Position numbers and translations under genes: made by a program. This document shows positions 50,001 through 61,518 of a DNA stretch of 64,000 nt, piece by piece. The stretch spans positions 157,724,875 to 157,788,874 of the forward strand of contig CP136062.1 in assembly GCA_032622095.1 (NCBI GenBank). Reading direction: 5' to 3'. Source of the stretch: Siphonodentalium dalli. Taxonomy: Eukaryota > Mollusca > Scaphopoda > Gadilida > Siphonodentaliidae. Within the stretch, counting starts at the first letter, position 1. The number at the start of each line of letters is the position of its first letter. The notes beneath the pieces were generated by a model. That model was not told the origin of the DNA, searched no databases, and saw only the letters and a list, made by a program, of their open reading frames with translations.

Positions 50001-51361
50001 ATCATAAATAATTAATACTGCACCAACGCAGCTCCCGTCATGAAATGGGTAAAGCTGCACCAGCACAGATCCCATCATAAAATAATTAATGCTGCACCAA
50101 CGCAGCTCCCGTCATGAATTAATTAATGTTGTACCAACGCAGGTCCCGTCTTGAAATGGTTAATGCTGCACCAGCGCAGCTCCCGCCATGAACGGGTTAA
50201 GGCTGCACCAACGAAGGCCCCGTCATAAAAAAGGTTAATGCTGTACCAGCACGGCTCCCATCATAAAACAATGAATGCTGCGCCAGCACAGATCCCATCA
50301 TAAAAAAATAATGCTGCACCAGCACAGTTCCTTTCATGAAAGGGTTAATGCTGCACCAACGCAGCTCCCATCATAAAATAATTCATGCTGCACCAACGCA
50401 GCTCCAGTCATGAAATAATTAATGCTGCACCAGCGCAGCTCCCGTCATGAAAGGGTAAATGCTGCACCAGCGCAGCTCCCATCATGAATGGGTTAATGCT
50501 GCACAAACGCAGCTCCCGTCATGAAATAATTAATGCTGCACCAGCGCATCTCCCGTCATGAAATGGTTAATGCTGCACCAGCGCAGCCCATCATAAGTTG
50601 GTTCATGTTGCACCAACGCAGCTCCCATCATAAAAAAATGTTAATGCTGCACCAGAACAGCTCCCATTATAAAAAAATTAATGTTGCACCAGCACAGTTC
50701 CTTTCATGAAAAGGTTAATGCTGCACCAGCACAGCTCCCGTCATGAAAAGGTTAATGTTGCACCAACGCAACTCCCGTCACGAAAGGGTTATTGCTGCAC
50801 CAGCACAGCTCCCCGTCATGAAAGGGTTAATGCTGCACCAGCACAGCTCCCGTCGTGAAATGGTTAATGCTGCACCAGCACAGCTCCCGTAATAAAAACA
50901 TTAATGCTGCACCAGCGCATCTCCCATCGTGAAAGAGTTAATGCTGCACATACGCAGCCAACATGACGTGAATGACGGCATGAGCCGTGCCATTTCATCT
51001 CGTTGTTCCACTTCTGATTCCACAATTTTAAACACTTGCTAATCGGAAGTCACGTGTCAATTTCGCTTAATAGCATACACCCTTTCCTGAATTTCCTCTC
51101 ATCGTATAGAAAATATAAAAAAAAATTATATGACGTCATTCACCTGCCTAAGGTATAAACAACCACGCTCGCCTGCGGCGAGCTGGTGGTTGCTATAAAG
51201 ATAGATATTTTTGATATTGCTTGTAAACACACAGCAGTGGTCGGAAATATGGCTTGTTGCCATTCATCGGAAAGGTCTCACTGATTCTGCTATGGTAAAG
51301 GAGTCGATTATTTAGGGTATTACTGTATGTGGAGGCTAATAAAGAATATATGTATTCTAGA
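47042..51361 (+). repeat. 4.32-kb tandem unit, copy 1 of 2
   Basis: Starts CCTCCCTGGTCTGACACTCC and ends ...ATGTATTCTAGA. The first ~450 bp are unique-looking (with a 74-codon minus-strand open frame at 47334-47110, no recognisable domain), then a 37-bp minisatellite of ~3.47 kb, then ~400 bp of unique sequence with a small inverted repeat (CTCGCC-TGC-GGCGAG near 51169). The copy is offset from its partner by exactly 4320 bp at the start. Confidence 0.95.
47491..50960. repeat. 37-bp minisatellite, copy 1 (about 93 units)
   Basis: The unit reads roughly TTAATGCTGCACCAGCACAG, CTCCCGTC, ATGAAAGGG. Two alternating choices dominate: AAAGGGTTAATG or AAATAATTAATG, and ACCAACGCAGC or ACCAGCACAGC. 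GCTGC and GCAGC flank each ACCAAC loop, so most units can form a 5-bp stem hairpin. A higher-order repeat of 552 bp (about 15 units) is present: TAAACAGGTAAAAGC recurs at 48551 and 49103 with the following ~500 bp nearly identical. 37 is not a multiple of three, so no long frame survives. Confidence 0.95.
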
Positions 51362-54300
51362 CCTCCCTGGTCTGACACTCCCGAACGGCCTTATGTAGTT
51401 CGGAAAATTTAAGCGACCTGGGAGAGGACTCAATAGGCTTGTTGTCTCATCCCTTTCCAATCACCCATAGTCATCCATTGGCATTTTTGTAAAATATTCA
51501 TCTTGTTTTGTATTGGGAATAAATGTTGTTTACACCAAATCTTTAAAGCAACCCTAACTTTTATACCAGAAGTGGTCATTTTTAGACTTCTATCATAATT
51601 AATGGAATCATATAAGTACTGAATAAAACTTTGGTCACATACTAGTAACTCCACTTAATCAAGTAGCATAGTTGCCCGATTCATTAGATTTCCGTTAGAT
51701 TTGTGTTAAATGTCAATCATTCCACTATTTTGATCATAAATTTAATATGAATCATACGTGACACGTAGTGGAGCAACCACACATGCTGTATCCCGAATTT
51801 CCTTTTCATCACCAACGCAGGTCCCGCTATAAAATAATTAATGCTGCACCAGCACAGCTGCCGTCATGAAATGGTTAATGTTGCACCAATGCAGCGCCTG
51901 TCATAAAAGGGTTAATGCTGCAATAGCACAGCTCCCGTCATGAAAGGGTTAATGTTCCACCAGCACAGCTCCCGTCATGAAAGGGTTAATGATGCACAAA
52001 CGCAGCTCCCACCATGGAAGGGTTAATGCTGCACCAGCACAGCTACCCGCCATGAAAGGGTTAATGCCTACACCAGCACATATCCCATCATAAAATAATT
52101 AATGCTGCACCAACGCAGCTCCCGTCATGAAATAATTAATGCTGCACCAGCGTAGATCCCGTCATTAGAGGGTTAATGCTGCACCAGCGCAGCTCCCGTC
52201 ATGAAAGGGTTAATGCTGCACCAACGCAGCTCCCATCATAAAAAGGTAAAAGCTGCAACAGCACAGCTCCCTTTATGAAAGAATTAATGCTGCCCCAACG
52301 CAGCTCCCGTCATGAAAGGGTAATGGCGCACCAACGCAACTCCCATCATAAAAGAATAAATGCTGCACCAGCACAGCTCCAATCATAAAATAATTAATGC
52401 TGCACCAGCACAGTTTTTTCATGAAAGGGTTAATGCTGCACCAACGCAGCTCCCGCCATGAAAGGGTTAATGCTGCTGCACCAACGCAGCTCCCATCATA
52501 AACTAATTAACGCTGGACAAGCACAGCTCCCGTCATGAATGAATTAATGCTGCCCCAACGCAGCTCCCCTCATGAAAGAATTAATGCTGCACCAGCACAG
52601 CTCCCGTCATAAAAAGGTTAATGTTGCACCAGCACAGCTCCCAGTCATGAAAGGGTTAATGCTGCACTAGCACAGCTCCAGTTATAAAAGGGTTAATGCT
52701 GCACCAGCACAGATCCCATCATAAAATAATTAATGCTGCACCAACGCAGCTCCCGTCATGAAATAATTAATGCTGCACCAGCGTAGCTCCCTTCATGCAA
52801 GGGTTAATGCTGCACCAGCGCAGCCCCCGTCATGAAAGGGTTAATGCTGCACCAACGCAGCTCCCATCATAAACAGGTAAAAGCTGCACCAGCACAGCTC
52901 CCGTCATGAAATAATTAATGCTGCCCCAACGCAGCTCCCGTCATGAAAGGGTAATGGTGCACCAACGCAACTCCCATCATAAAAGAATAAATGCTGCACA
53001 ACTCCAATCATAAAATAATTAATGCTGCACCAGCACAGTTCCTTTCATGAAAGGGTTAATGCTGCACCAACGCAGCTCCCGCCATGAAAGGGTTAATGCT
53101 GCTGCACCAACGCAGCTCCCATCATAAAATAATTAACGCTGGACAAGCACAGCTCCCGTCATGAATGAATTAATGCTGCCCCAACGCAGCTCCCGTCATG
53201 AAAGAATTAATGCTGTACCAGCACAGCTCCCATCACAAAAAGGTTAATGTTGCACCAGCACAGCTCCCAGTCATGAAAGGGTTAATGCTGCACTAGCACA
53301 GCTCCAGTTATAAAAGGGTTAATGCTGCACCAGCACAGATCCCATCATAAACTAATTAATGCCGCAACAACCCAGCTCCCGTCATGAAAGGGTTAATGCT
53401 GCACCAACGCAGCTCCCATCATAAACAGGTAAAAGCTGCACCAGCACAGCTCCCGTCATGAAATAATTAATGCTGCCCCAACGCAGCTCCCGTCATGAAA
53501 GGGTAATGGTGCACCAACGCAACTCCCATCATAAAAGAATAAATGCTGCACAACTCCAATCATAAAATAATTAATGCTGCACCAGCACAGTTCCTTTCAT
53601 GAAAGGGTTAATGCTGCACCAACGCAGCTCCCGCCATGAAAGGGTTAATGCTGCTGCACCAACGCAGCTCCCATCATAAAATAATTAACGCTGGACAAGC
53701 ACAGCTCCCGTCATGAATTAATGCTGCCCCAACGCAGCTCCCGTCATGAAAGAATTAATGCTGTACCAGCACAGCTCCCATCACAAAAAGGTTAATGTTG
53801 CACCAGCACAGCTCCCAGTCATGAAAGGGTTAATGCTGCACTAGCACAGCTCCAGTTATAAAAGGGTTAATGCTGCACCAGCACAGATCCCATCATAAAC
53901 TAATTAATGCCGCAACAACCCAGCTCCCGTCATGAAAGGGTTAATGCTGCACCAGCGCAGCTCCCATCATGAAAGGGTTAATGCTGGACCAGCGCAGCTC
54001 CCAATCATGAAATGGTTAATGCTGCACCAGCACAAATCCCATCATAAAATAATTAATGCTGCATCAACGCAGCTCCCGTCGTGAAATAATTAATGCTGCA
54101 CCAGCGCAGCACCGGTCATGAACGGGTTAATGCTGCGCCAACACAGCCCCCGTCATGAAAGGGTTAATGCTGCACCAGCACAGATCACATCATAAAATAA
54201 TTAATGCTGCACCAACGCAGCTCCCGTCATGAAATAATTAATGCTGCCCCAACGCAGCTCCCGTCATAAAAGGGTTAATGATGCACCAACGCAACTCCCA

Positions 54301-55678
54301 TCATAAAAGACTCCCATCATAAATAAATAATACTGCACCAACGCAGCTCCCGTCATGAAATGGGTAAAGCTGCACCAGCACAGATCCCATCATAAAATAA
54401 TTAATGCTGCACCAACGCAGCTCCCGTCATGAATTAATTAATGTTGTACCAACGCAGGTCCCGTCTTGAAATGGTTAATGCTGCACCAGCGCAGCTCCCG
54501 CCATGAACGGGTTAAGGCTGCACCAACGAAGGCCCCGTCATAAAAAAGGTTAATGCTGTACCAGCACGGCTCCCATCATAAAACAATGAATGCTGCGCCA
54601 GCACAGATCCCATCATAAAAAAATAATGCTGCACCAGCACAGTTCCTTTCATGAAAGGGTTAATGCTGCACCAACGCAGCTCCCATCATAAAATAATTCA
54701 TGCTGCACCAACGCAGCTCCAGTCATGAAATAATTAATGCTGCACCAGCGCAGCTCCCGTCATGAAAGGGTAAATGCTGCACCAGCGCAGCTCCCATCAT
54801 GAATGGGTTAATGCTGCACAAACGCAGCTCCCGTCATGAAATAATTAATGCTGCACCAGCGCATCTCCCGCCATGAAATGGTTAATGCTGCACCAGCGCA
54901 GCCCATCATAAGTTGGTTCATGTTGCACCAACGCAGCTCCCATCATAAAAAAATGTTAATGCTGCACCAGAACAGCTCCCATTATAAAAAAATTAATGTT
55001 GCACCAGCACAGTTCCTTTCATGAAAAGGTTAATGCTGCACCAGCACAGCTCCCGTCATGAAAAGGTTAATGTTGCACCAACGCAACTCCCGTCACGAAA
55101 GGGTTATTGCTGCACCAGCACAGCTCCCCGTCATGAAAGGGTTAATGCTGCACCAGCACAGCTCCCGTCGTGAAATGGTTAATGCTGCACCAGCACAGCT
55201 CCCGTAATAAAAACATTAATGCTGCACCAGCGCATCTCCCATCGTGAAAGAGTTAATGCTGCACATACGCAGCCAACATGACGTGAATGACGGCATGAGC
55301 CGTGCCATTTCATCTCGTTGTTCCACTTCTGATTCCACAATTTTAAACACTTGCTAATCGGAAGTCACGTGTCAATTTCGCTTAATAGCATACACCCTTT
55401 CCTGAATTTCCTCTCATCGTATAGAAAATATAAAAAAAAATTATATGACGTCATTCACCTGCCTAAGGTATAAACAACCACGCTCGCCTGCGGCGAGCTG
55501 GTGGTTGCTATAAAGATAGATATTTTTGATATTGCTTGTAAACACACAGCAGTGGTCGGAAATATGGCTTGTTGCCATTCATCGGAAAGGTCTCACTGAT
55601 TCTGCTATGGTAAAGGAGTCGATTATTTAGGGTATTACTGTATGTGGAGGCTAATAAAGAATATATGTATTCTAGACC
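51362..55678 (+). repeat. 4.32-kb tandem unit, copy 2 of 2
   Basis: Almost identical to 47042-51361. Differences are few: CAGCGCCTG for CAGCACCTG near 51895, GCTATAAAA for GCCATAAAA near 51827, TCATTAGAGGG near 52165, one A fewer near 52240, and a 4-bp loss near 53713. The similarity ends at TCTAGACC, after which unique sequence begins. Confidence 0.95.
51811..55275. repeat. 37-bp minisatellite, copy 2
   Basis: Same array inside the second 4.32-kb unit, including the 552-bp higher-order repeat (TAAACAGGTAAAAGC at 52870 and 53422). Confidence 0.95.
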
Positions 55679-55949
55679 AACCGATATCACAAACCGGGTT
55701 TAGTCGAATTTTCAGTTGTGGGGCTGAACAGTTTTTGATTATTTAATTAATTAAATAGTTTAATTAGCGAGGATTGAGTGATTTTCTTTTAGTTCTGCTT
55801 GTGCGCTTCATTTAGTTTACCTGCTTGAGATTTCATCCGCATGGTTATTTAAAAGCATTTATTACGCCATCAAATGGAGTTTTCTGCTATCGTGATCTGG
55901 GGATGTCTGCTGAGACATGGAGGTTCTTTTTTATATAAATGGGGATTAT
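55679..55949. other. Unassigned stretch right of the 4.32-kb pair
   Basis: AT-rich with (TTAA)-like runs at 55740-55765; no gene recognised. Confidence 0.4.
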
Positions 55950-56215
55950 TGAGACACACTAAAAGTTGTAGTCCGACCCCGAGGTCGAGCCCGGTAAAAG
56001 GTGTAGTTGGGAATTTCAATTTAGTTTATTGTCGTTTACATTATGTCAATAATGTCGAATTTTGGTTTGTGTTAAGCTATGCCAATTACAAATAAAAGTT
56101 ATGAAAAAGATAATTTGTAAGTCTTATATTTCAACTTTTATCGACATTTTTCGTTCCGCAGCCCACTAAAAGTTGTAGTCGGAACCACCCGAGTCAGCCG
56201 CCTATTGTTAGTTAG
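55950..56215 (-). repeat. Dispersed repeat family R1, copy 2 (inverted)
   Basis: Reverse complement of 7965-8225 along almost its full length, including TGTAGTTGGGAATTTCAATT and CATTTTTCGTTCCGCAGCCC. The outer motif AAAAGTTGTAGTC appears at both ends of this copy. Confidence 0.8.
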
Positions 56216-56407
56216 GGCAAATTGAAATTGTTCGGATTCTGTTGGCGACTCAAATGAATGGATGTATTAGTTCCAACGTGAGAATATGAATCAGTGAATT
56301 ATACTCTCAAAGTGCTGTGTATACACTATACAGTTGTTTTCCAAGTGGGATTATATCATGCACATGCATGTGTTTTGTTTGATATGTCGCAGGCCTATAG
56401 GGGATAA

Positions 56408-56550
56408 TTAACGAACCGGCGGCTGGATCGGCTGTCTCCGATTACAACTTTTAGTCGATAAACAGTTGAAATAAAATATTGACAAAATATCTTTTTAATT
56501 TCTTTAATTTGTAATTGGCCTAGCTTATACCAAAATTCAATATTATTGAT
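56408..56550 (+). repeat. Dispersed repeat family R1, partial copy 3
   Basis: AATTAACGAACCGGCGGC start, then CTTTTAGTCGATAAACAGTTGAAATA and TTTGTAATTGGCCTAGCTTA, matching the first part of 7965-8225 with an internal deletion. It lies only ~190 bp from the inverted copy, so the two could pair. Confidence 0.7.
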
Positions 56551-56900
56551 CTTGCGAAGTATCCGGAGTGTACATGTATTTAATCCGATTAGTAGATTTT
56601 TTGTTTTCTCGTTTGGTGAATGATAAACTTTCAGTGATTAGCCGCAGTTGTTGTAATGATTTGAAGGATTAGTTGTTTCAACGGAATTCTGAGGTGGTGC
56701 TTTCATGAAACCTTGAAGGCATTATGATTAATTAATTTCCATAATCGGTGGTGAATGAAACCTTATCGGAAATTATTTCATAATGACTCTCGAGATTGTT
56801 TGTAAATCATTCAGTGTTCAGCCGCCGTATGTTGGCTTCTGTTAGTCAATTGCATACCTCTATTACAATACAAATTTGAACAAATAACAAAGAAAATATA

Positions 56901-56980
56901 CATGCCAGCCGAAAACAATTATAATGCCGTATAAGAGAACCGATAAAATAACAGTTTAGTGTATTTGCCGCGAGCTGGCA
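56901..56980 (+). repeat. Dispersed repeat family R2, copy 2
   Basis: CATGCCAGCCGAAAACAATT start and AACAGTTTAGTGTATTTGCC then GCGAGCTGG end, matching 13608-13682. Confidence 0.65.
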
Positions 56981-57389
56981 ACACGTCAACATAATAACAT
57001 TTCAATCGTCAAGGCGTTTGTCATTTTGTTGGCAGTGGGTGTTTGAATATAACAAATAAAATATTGGTGTATCAATATAATGGCCGTTGCATGTTTGGCG
57101 ATGAACCTTTCAACCAATCGGAACGCATGCGCCCTTTGTGAACACACCATGCGTGAGTACATATTTCATAATTATCATAACTTTAGTATGGCACGTCCGA
57201 TTTAAAAAAATGTGTTCATATGCTTTCTCACCAAGCACATACTATACACATATACACAAAAAATACATATACTCAACTATATATATATATATACACATAG
57301 CCATTACCTATATAAACATTTGTCATTAAAGCTCCAATATATTTTATATATGCGTAATAATATGAGTTAGGTGGCGTTACCATCTATGA

Positions 57390-57584
57390 CTATGTTTTCT
57401 TGTCATCATTTGTCTGCCTTATCCTGATATATTCACTGTTTTTGTTGACACAATCCGATTCGATGGTCTCCATATCATCAGATCCCAACAACAACACCAT
57501 TTCTTGAAATGCCGCTTCAGTTTCAAAAACGATTAATTGACAAACAATAATGCTACCACTGTCAACTAGTATAAGATTGCCCAA
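57390..57584 (-). CDS. Unrecognised 64-codon open frame, possible terminal exon
   Basis: The minus-strand translation contains ETEAAFQEMVLLLGSDDMETI and SEYIRIRQ, has balanced acidic and hydrophobic residues and is not repeat-derived. An AG acceptor-like site (ATACTAG) lies just inside its start, so it could be a last exon ending at a TAG. No domain is recognised and no partner exon was found. Confidence 0.18.
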   Translation of the reverse strand: MGNLILVDSGSIIVCQLIVFETEAAFQEMVLLLGSDDMETIESDCVNKNSEYIRIRQTNDDKKT

Positions 57585-57677
57585 ATTTTTTAAATATCAA
57601 CATTTTGCTGAACGTAATTTGGTATTGAGAGTATGTCTGTGGCACACATCGAATATTTGTTAGGCCGCCAAATATTC

Positions 57678-57835
57678 CAGGTGGTGAAAATTAAAAGATA
57701 TAAAATATCGGTATCTGATAACTCTGAGCTTTAATTTGATGGTGGGTTCCTCGATTCGCATCAAATATCCCCCAACTCGAAGCCAATGAAATAGTAACTT
57801 AATTGCGTTAATTTGGAGTGTGCATCTTTAAACTA
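57678..57835. repeat. Decayed fragment of element P
   Basis: Resembles the right arm of the foldback element: AAAATATCGGTATCTGATAACTCTGAGCTTT, GATGGTGGGTTCCTCGATTC and CGAAGCCAATGAAATAGTAA appear in the same order as at 28620-28715. Confidence 0.65.
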
Positions 57836-58516
57836 TGGGGTTGGTTCTCCCTTACCCTTATGTAAAAACAAACGTTGGACGGGTGGGTTGTTTCCGACTA
57901 ATTAGCATGGAATGTTCGTCACACCAGCTGCATGGTTCATCCAAATAATCCAACACGTCAGCGGTGCCAAAAGCGGAAAACAAATCCACACCATAATTAG
58001 CAAAGGGGATGAGAAGATAATACCTATAATACCGTGACCACATCATAATCCCTCTCCACACGGACATGATGCTGTCCACTTCGAGTATATATGGTCACCA
58101 ACTTAGGCTACAATGCAGAGGTTATGTCGAGGAGAGCTGGCTAGCTACAATCACAATGTGATCCTCCGACAGTTTCTGTAGATTCTCGGACAAAGTTAAC
58201 CCACAATGCAGTAGCCATTCAGGTATGTTTTTGAAGATAGAACGATATTTTAACCCTGTGTATCCTAAATTGATTATCCCACCCACTTATCAAAATATAC
58301 ATTGGAATGTCATATTATCCTTTTGGAGGGATGTTAAGGATATATGCGCAGATGAAAACTTATGATCTGAACATTTCCTATTGGCTCTACTCGTCAATGA
58401 GTGATGTGAAACACTCCGGTATGGTGATCAAATAGAAATGGAGAATAATCTTCTTCAAAGTAGTAATCACGGTGGGGAATCACGTGGTTGCGAGTTGATG
58501 AGTACCACGATTTTAA

Positions 58517-58559
58517 ATGGCGGCGGATAGAGAAAATATGCCAAGAAACGACGAAAAAG
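58517..58559 (+). CDS. Candidate first coding exon of a C2H2 zinc-finger gene
   Basis: ATG GCG GCG GAT... encodes MAADRENMPRNDEK plus one base, then a GT donor (AAAAG|GTAATA). The exon ends in phase 1. The C2H2 exon at 61356 begins with exactly two bases to complete a codon, so joining keeps the frame. An ATG-GCGGCG start is common for animal genes (+4 is G). Support is limited to the start, the donor and the phase match, which has a one-in-three chance of arising randomly. The intervening intron would be 2796 bp. Confidence 0.42.
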
Positions 58560-59006
58560 GTAATAAACTACGATATGACATATTACATATTATGTTGGCA
58601 GCGCCGAGCATATGCTACACTATTTGTTATACAAGATGATACCTCATATGTGTCCAAACTCACATTTGTTTGCTCAAACATTCTGACCAAATGCCGTCAG
58701 TTGGACGATTTTTCACGATGTTTTCACGATGTGTTTACTGGTGTATTCCACGAACATTCTATATTTTCATGCATTTTCTCTAGTTGGGCCAAAACTATTG
58801 TTACTGGCGTTATGTTTACTGAAAGAAAGCACATTTAGTCGGCAATATATTGATCCTTCTTTTAAAGAAAATATAATTTTCCTTGTGAATCATAGCTTTT
58901 TCATTAGTAGTGAGTGTACATGCACCACAATTGAGTGATGAGTTACCACGAACTTTTTCGGAATCGATTGAATAAATTGAGGACAGCAAACAAGTCAGCC
59001 GGCTTA

Positions 59007-60615
59007 GGCCCGTTCCAAACGACGGATTTTTGTCGACTCGAATCTAATACCAGACCCACAATTGTATTAAATGCGTCAAAAATGCGACGTTTGAAACAAT
59101 TAGATCCGTGTCAGACGCATCACAGACGAATCTCCGTCCAATTCAGACGAATCTTCGTCGGTGATGCGTCTGAAATCCGTCTTGGTTTCAAACGACGGAT
59201 TTTTGACGACTCGAATCTAATACATGTGACGAGAAGAGCCGAAAGTTGCCGAAGAACGAATGCAAATGATATGATAATGATATGATAATGGTATAATAAT
59301 GAGGGGGCTCCCCTTATCTGAGGAAATACCCACATGACGTCATTTGTCGCGCGCTCTCTTTGTCATAAAGAAAGATATATCTATAAGCATAGCTTAGGTA
59401 ACATTGTGCAAATTGTAATTATTTTGGTAGTTTGATTCCTCAACGAACATGGCATGTCACTGACTCACATCTTATAATGGATATAGTATCAATGTTTTAG
59501 AATAATCCATATATACCGGTATAAGGGGTAGGGGTTGTAGCAACTGATTTATAATAATTCATATAAACCGATATTTCTTATTGTAAGGAATAGGGGTGGT
59601 AGTCTCTGATGTATAATAATTAATATATTTACCGGTATTACTTATTATAAGGGGCAGAGGTGGTACTTCTGATTTATAATAATTCATATATACCGATATT
59701 ACTTATTATGAGGGGTAAAGGGGTGGTAACCTCTTATTTATAATAATTCATATATTCAGGTATTACTTGTTATAAGGGGCAGAGTGGTAGCCTATGATTT
59801 ATAATAATTTATATATACCGGTATTCCTTATTATAAGGGGTACCCCTAGCCTCAGATTAATAATAATTCATAAAAACCGGTATTACTTAGTATGAGGGGT
59901 AGGGATGGTAGCCTATGATTTATAATAATTCATAGATACCGGTATTCCTTATTATAAAGGATATATAGGTGGTAGCCTATGATTTATAATTTATAATTAA
60001 TATATTCCGGTATTCCTCATTATAAGGGGTAGGGGTGGTACCACTGATCTTATTTATAATAATTCATATATACCGGTATTACTTATTATGAGGGGTATAG
60101 GGGTGGTAACTTCTTATTTATAATAATTCATATATTCCGGTATTCCTTATTATAAGGGTAGGGGTGGTAGTCTCTGATTTATAATAATTCTTGTATACCT
60201 GTATTTACATGCATGGTATACACATATATGGCAATTGGATGCACGATCTAACATTTATTTGTAGCGCCTTTTATATTTTATTATATTATATTATATAACT
60301 ATATGTACTATAAACATCCTCATATACATATGCACATATATTCGCGCTGCAAGCACGCATATATTTATACATAATTTATATACTGTATTTTAGTATATAT
60401 ATGTATAACATACCGGTATATATAGGCCTCTATATCTACGCGTGACCATTTTGTGAAGGTAACATGGAGTACACCTTTAAATAAATCGACCGATGTATTA
60501 GATTCGACACGACAAAGATGCGTCCGTCTGAAACAAAATTGGCCGCAGACGCATCACCGACGGATTTAATACAATTAGATTCGAGTCGACAAAAATCCGT
60601 CGTTTGGAACGGGCC
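59007..60615. mobile_element. PIF/Harbinger-like non-autonomous element (1.6 kb)
   Basis: Terminal inverted repeats of about 42 bp start GGCCCGTTCCAAACGACGGA and are exactly complementary at the right end. A TTA trinucleotide directly flanks both sides (59004-59006 and 60616-60618). A 3-bp TTA/TAA duplication and GGCC-type termini are hallmarks of PIF/Harbinger elements. The left subterminal part carries a second direct copy of the TIR sequence (about 59183-59222) and an inverted one between. There is no transposase; the interior is dominated by a 62-bp tandem array. The element would sit in intron 1 of the zinc-finger candidate. Confidence 0.85.
59500..60200. repeat. ~62-bp minisatellite inside the Harbinger-like element (about 12 copies)
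   Basis: Each unit carries TTTATAATAATTCATATATA, CCGGTATTACTTATTATAAG and GGGTAGGGGTGGTAGCCT-like parts. ACCGGTATT words recur about every 60-68 bp between 59514 and 60197. Confidence 0.9.
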
Positions 60616-60710
60616 TTATAGCGATATTTACAAAAGGAGTACATCTAATTAGGTCTGAACCGTCCAAACTGTACATGTACCCTAGATGTAAAGAATATAT
60701 GGTCAAGTTC

Positions 60711-60780
60711 AGTTCTGAATAAAACCATACTCAGACTCTAAAAGTACTTTTAGAGTCTGAGTATGGTTTTAATCAGAACT
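60711..60780. repeat. 70-bp near-perfect palindrome without spacer
   Basis: Two 35-bp arms, starting AGTTCTGAATAAAACCATAC, meet at AAAAGT|ACTTTT with a single mismatched pair. No loop is present, so the structure is a candidate cruciform. Confidence 0.92.
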
Positions 60781-61355
60781 GGGTCTCAAGTTATATATAT
60801 GCTACCTGTGCTGTTCATGGTCGTTGATCACCATTTGGTAATCAGTATAAGATAAGATAAGATAGTTTATTGACAGATACGCCCACTCGAGGCCGATGTC
60901 AAACCAGTCGACATAAATTTCGACTCAGTATATCATATAAATTCATCACAGTTGAAATCTGAACAATAAATCTGCGCATAAATTATTCCTTATTTGGAAT
61001 GTCTTCGACATCAGTATGACGTCATGATATTGGGGGAAGCCCATTGTTCTGGAAATGGGTTTTTACATGAATTCGTGTCGACGTAATATTATAATTATTA
61101 CGGAGATGTTTACGTCGACTGATGTCAAACGAGTTACATAAATAAAATATATTAATGTTCAATGTTTGGTGATTCACATCGTTTATGTAGAAAGAGTTGA
61201 ACCATGTTGCAGATGATATTACATGTTTTGCATGGGTTCATCGTTTCTCAAGATGATTAAGATAATGACAATAATAAATGTTGGACCATGTAATAACACG
61301 AAATAATGTCACAGAAATATTCCTACGTACGATTTAATTTGTGTTTTTTTTTTAG

Positions 61356-61518
61356 ATGAAATGGCCGAGACCAAAAAACTTATGTTATGCAGTACCTGCG
61401 GTAAGCAGTTTGCATCCAAGTCGGGATTGAGTTGCCATACACGTGCCCACAGAAAGGAAGCCCCATATAGCTGCTGCGGGAAATTTTTCTACAGCATGAC
61501 AAATTTGCATCGACACAG
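61356..61518 (+). CDS. C2H2 zinc-finger exon
   Basis: Preceded by a strong polypyrimidine tract and acceptor (TTTTTTTTTTAG) and followed by a consensus donor (CACAG|GTAAAC). In the frame beginning GAA at 61358 the first finger is canonical: CSTC, 12 residues, H, TRA, H (C-x2-C-x12-H-x3-H). A second finger starts YSCCGKFF and keeps C-x12-H, but its two cysteines are adjacent, so two residues of the usual C-x2-C are missing; its final His would lie in the next exon. The exon ends in phase 2. An internal ATG (61361) in strong context (GAAATGG) could also serve as start if the upstream exon is untranslated. Probable nucleic-acid-binding protein; target unknown. No downstream exon was confidently found before the window ends. 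Confidence 0.75.

Larger units (their letters stand above)
56551..58516. other. Unassigned stretch upstream of the zinc-finger candidate
   Basis: Holds the R2 copy (56901-56980), a short (TA)n run at 57279-57292, an unrecognised minus-strand frame (57584-57390) and a decayed piece of element P (57678-57835). The ~400 bp before 58517 would be the promoter region of the candidate gene; no TATA box was identified. Confidence 0.4.

Noticed and set aside
47491-50960. CRISPR-like array of 37-bp repeats
   Set aside because: Head-to-tail units without spacers; minisatellite with a higher-order period.
58935-59285. 116-codon plus-strand frame rich in Arg
   Set aside because: Runs into the TIR and subterminal repeats of the Harbinger-like element.
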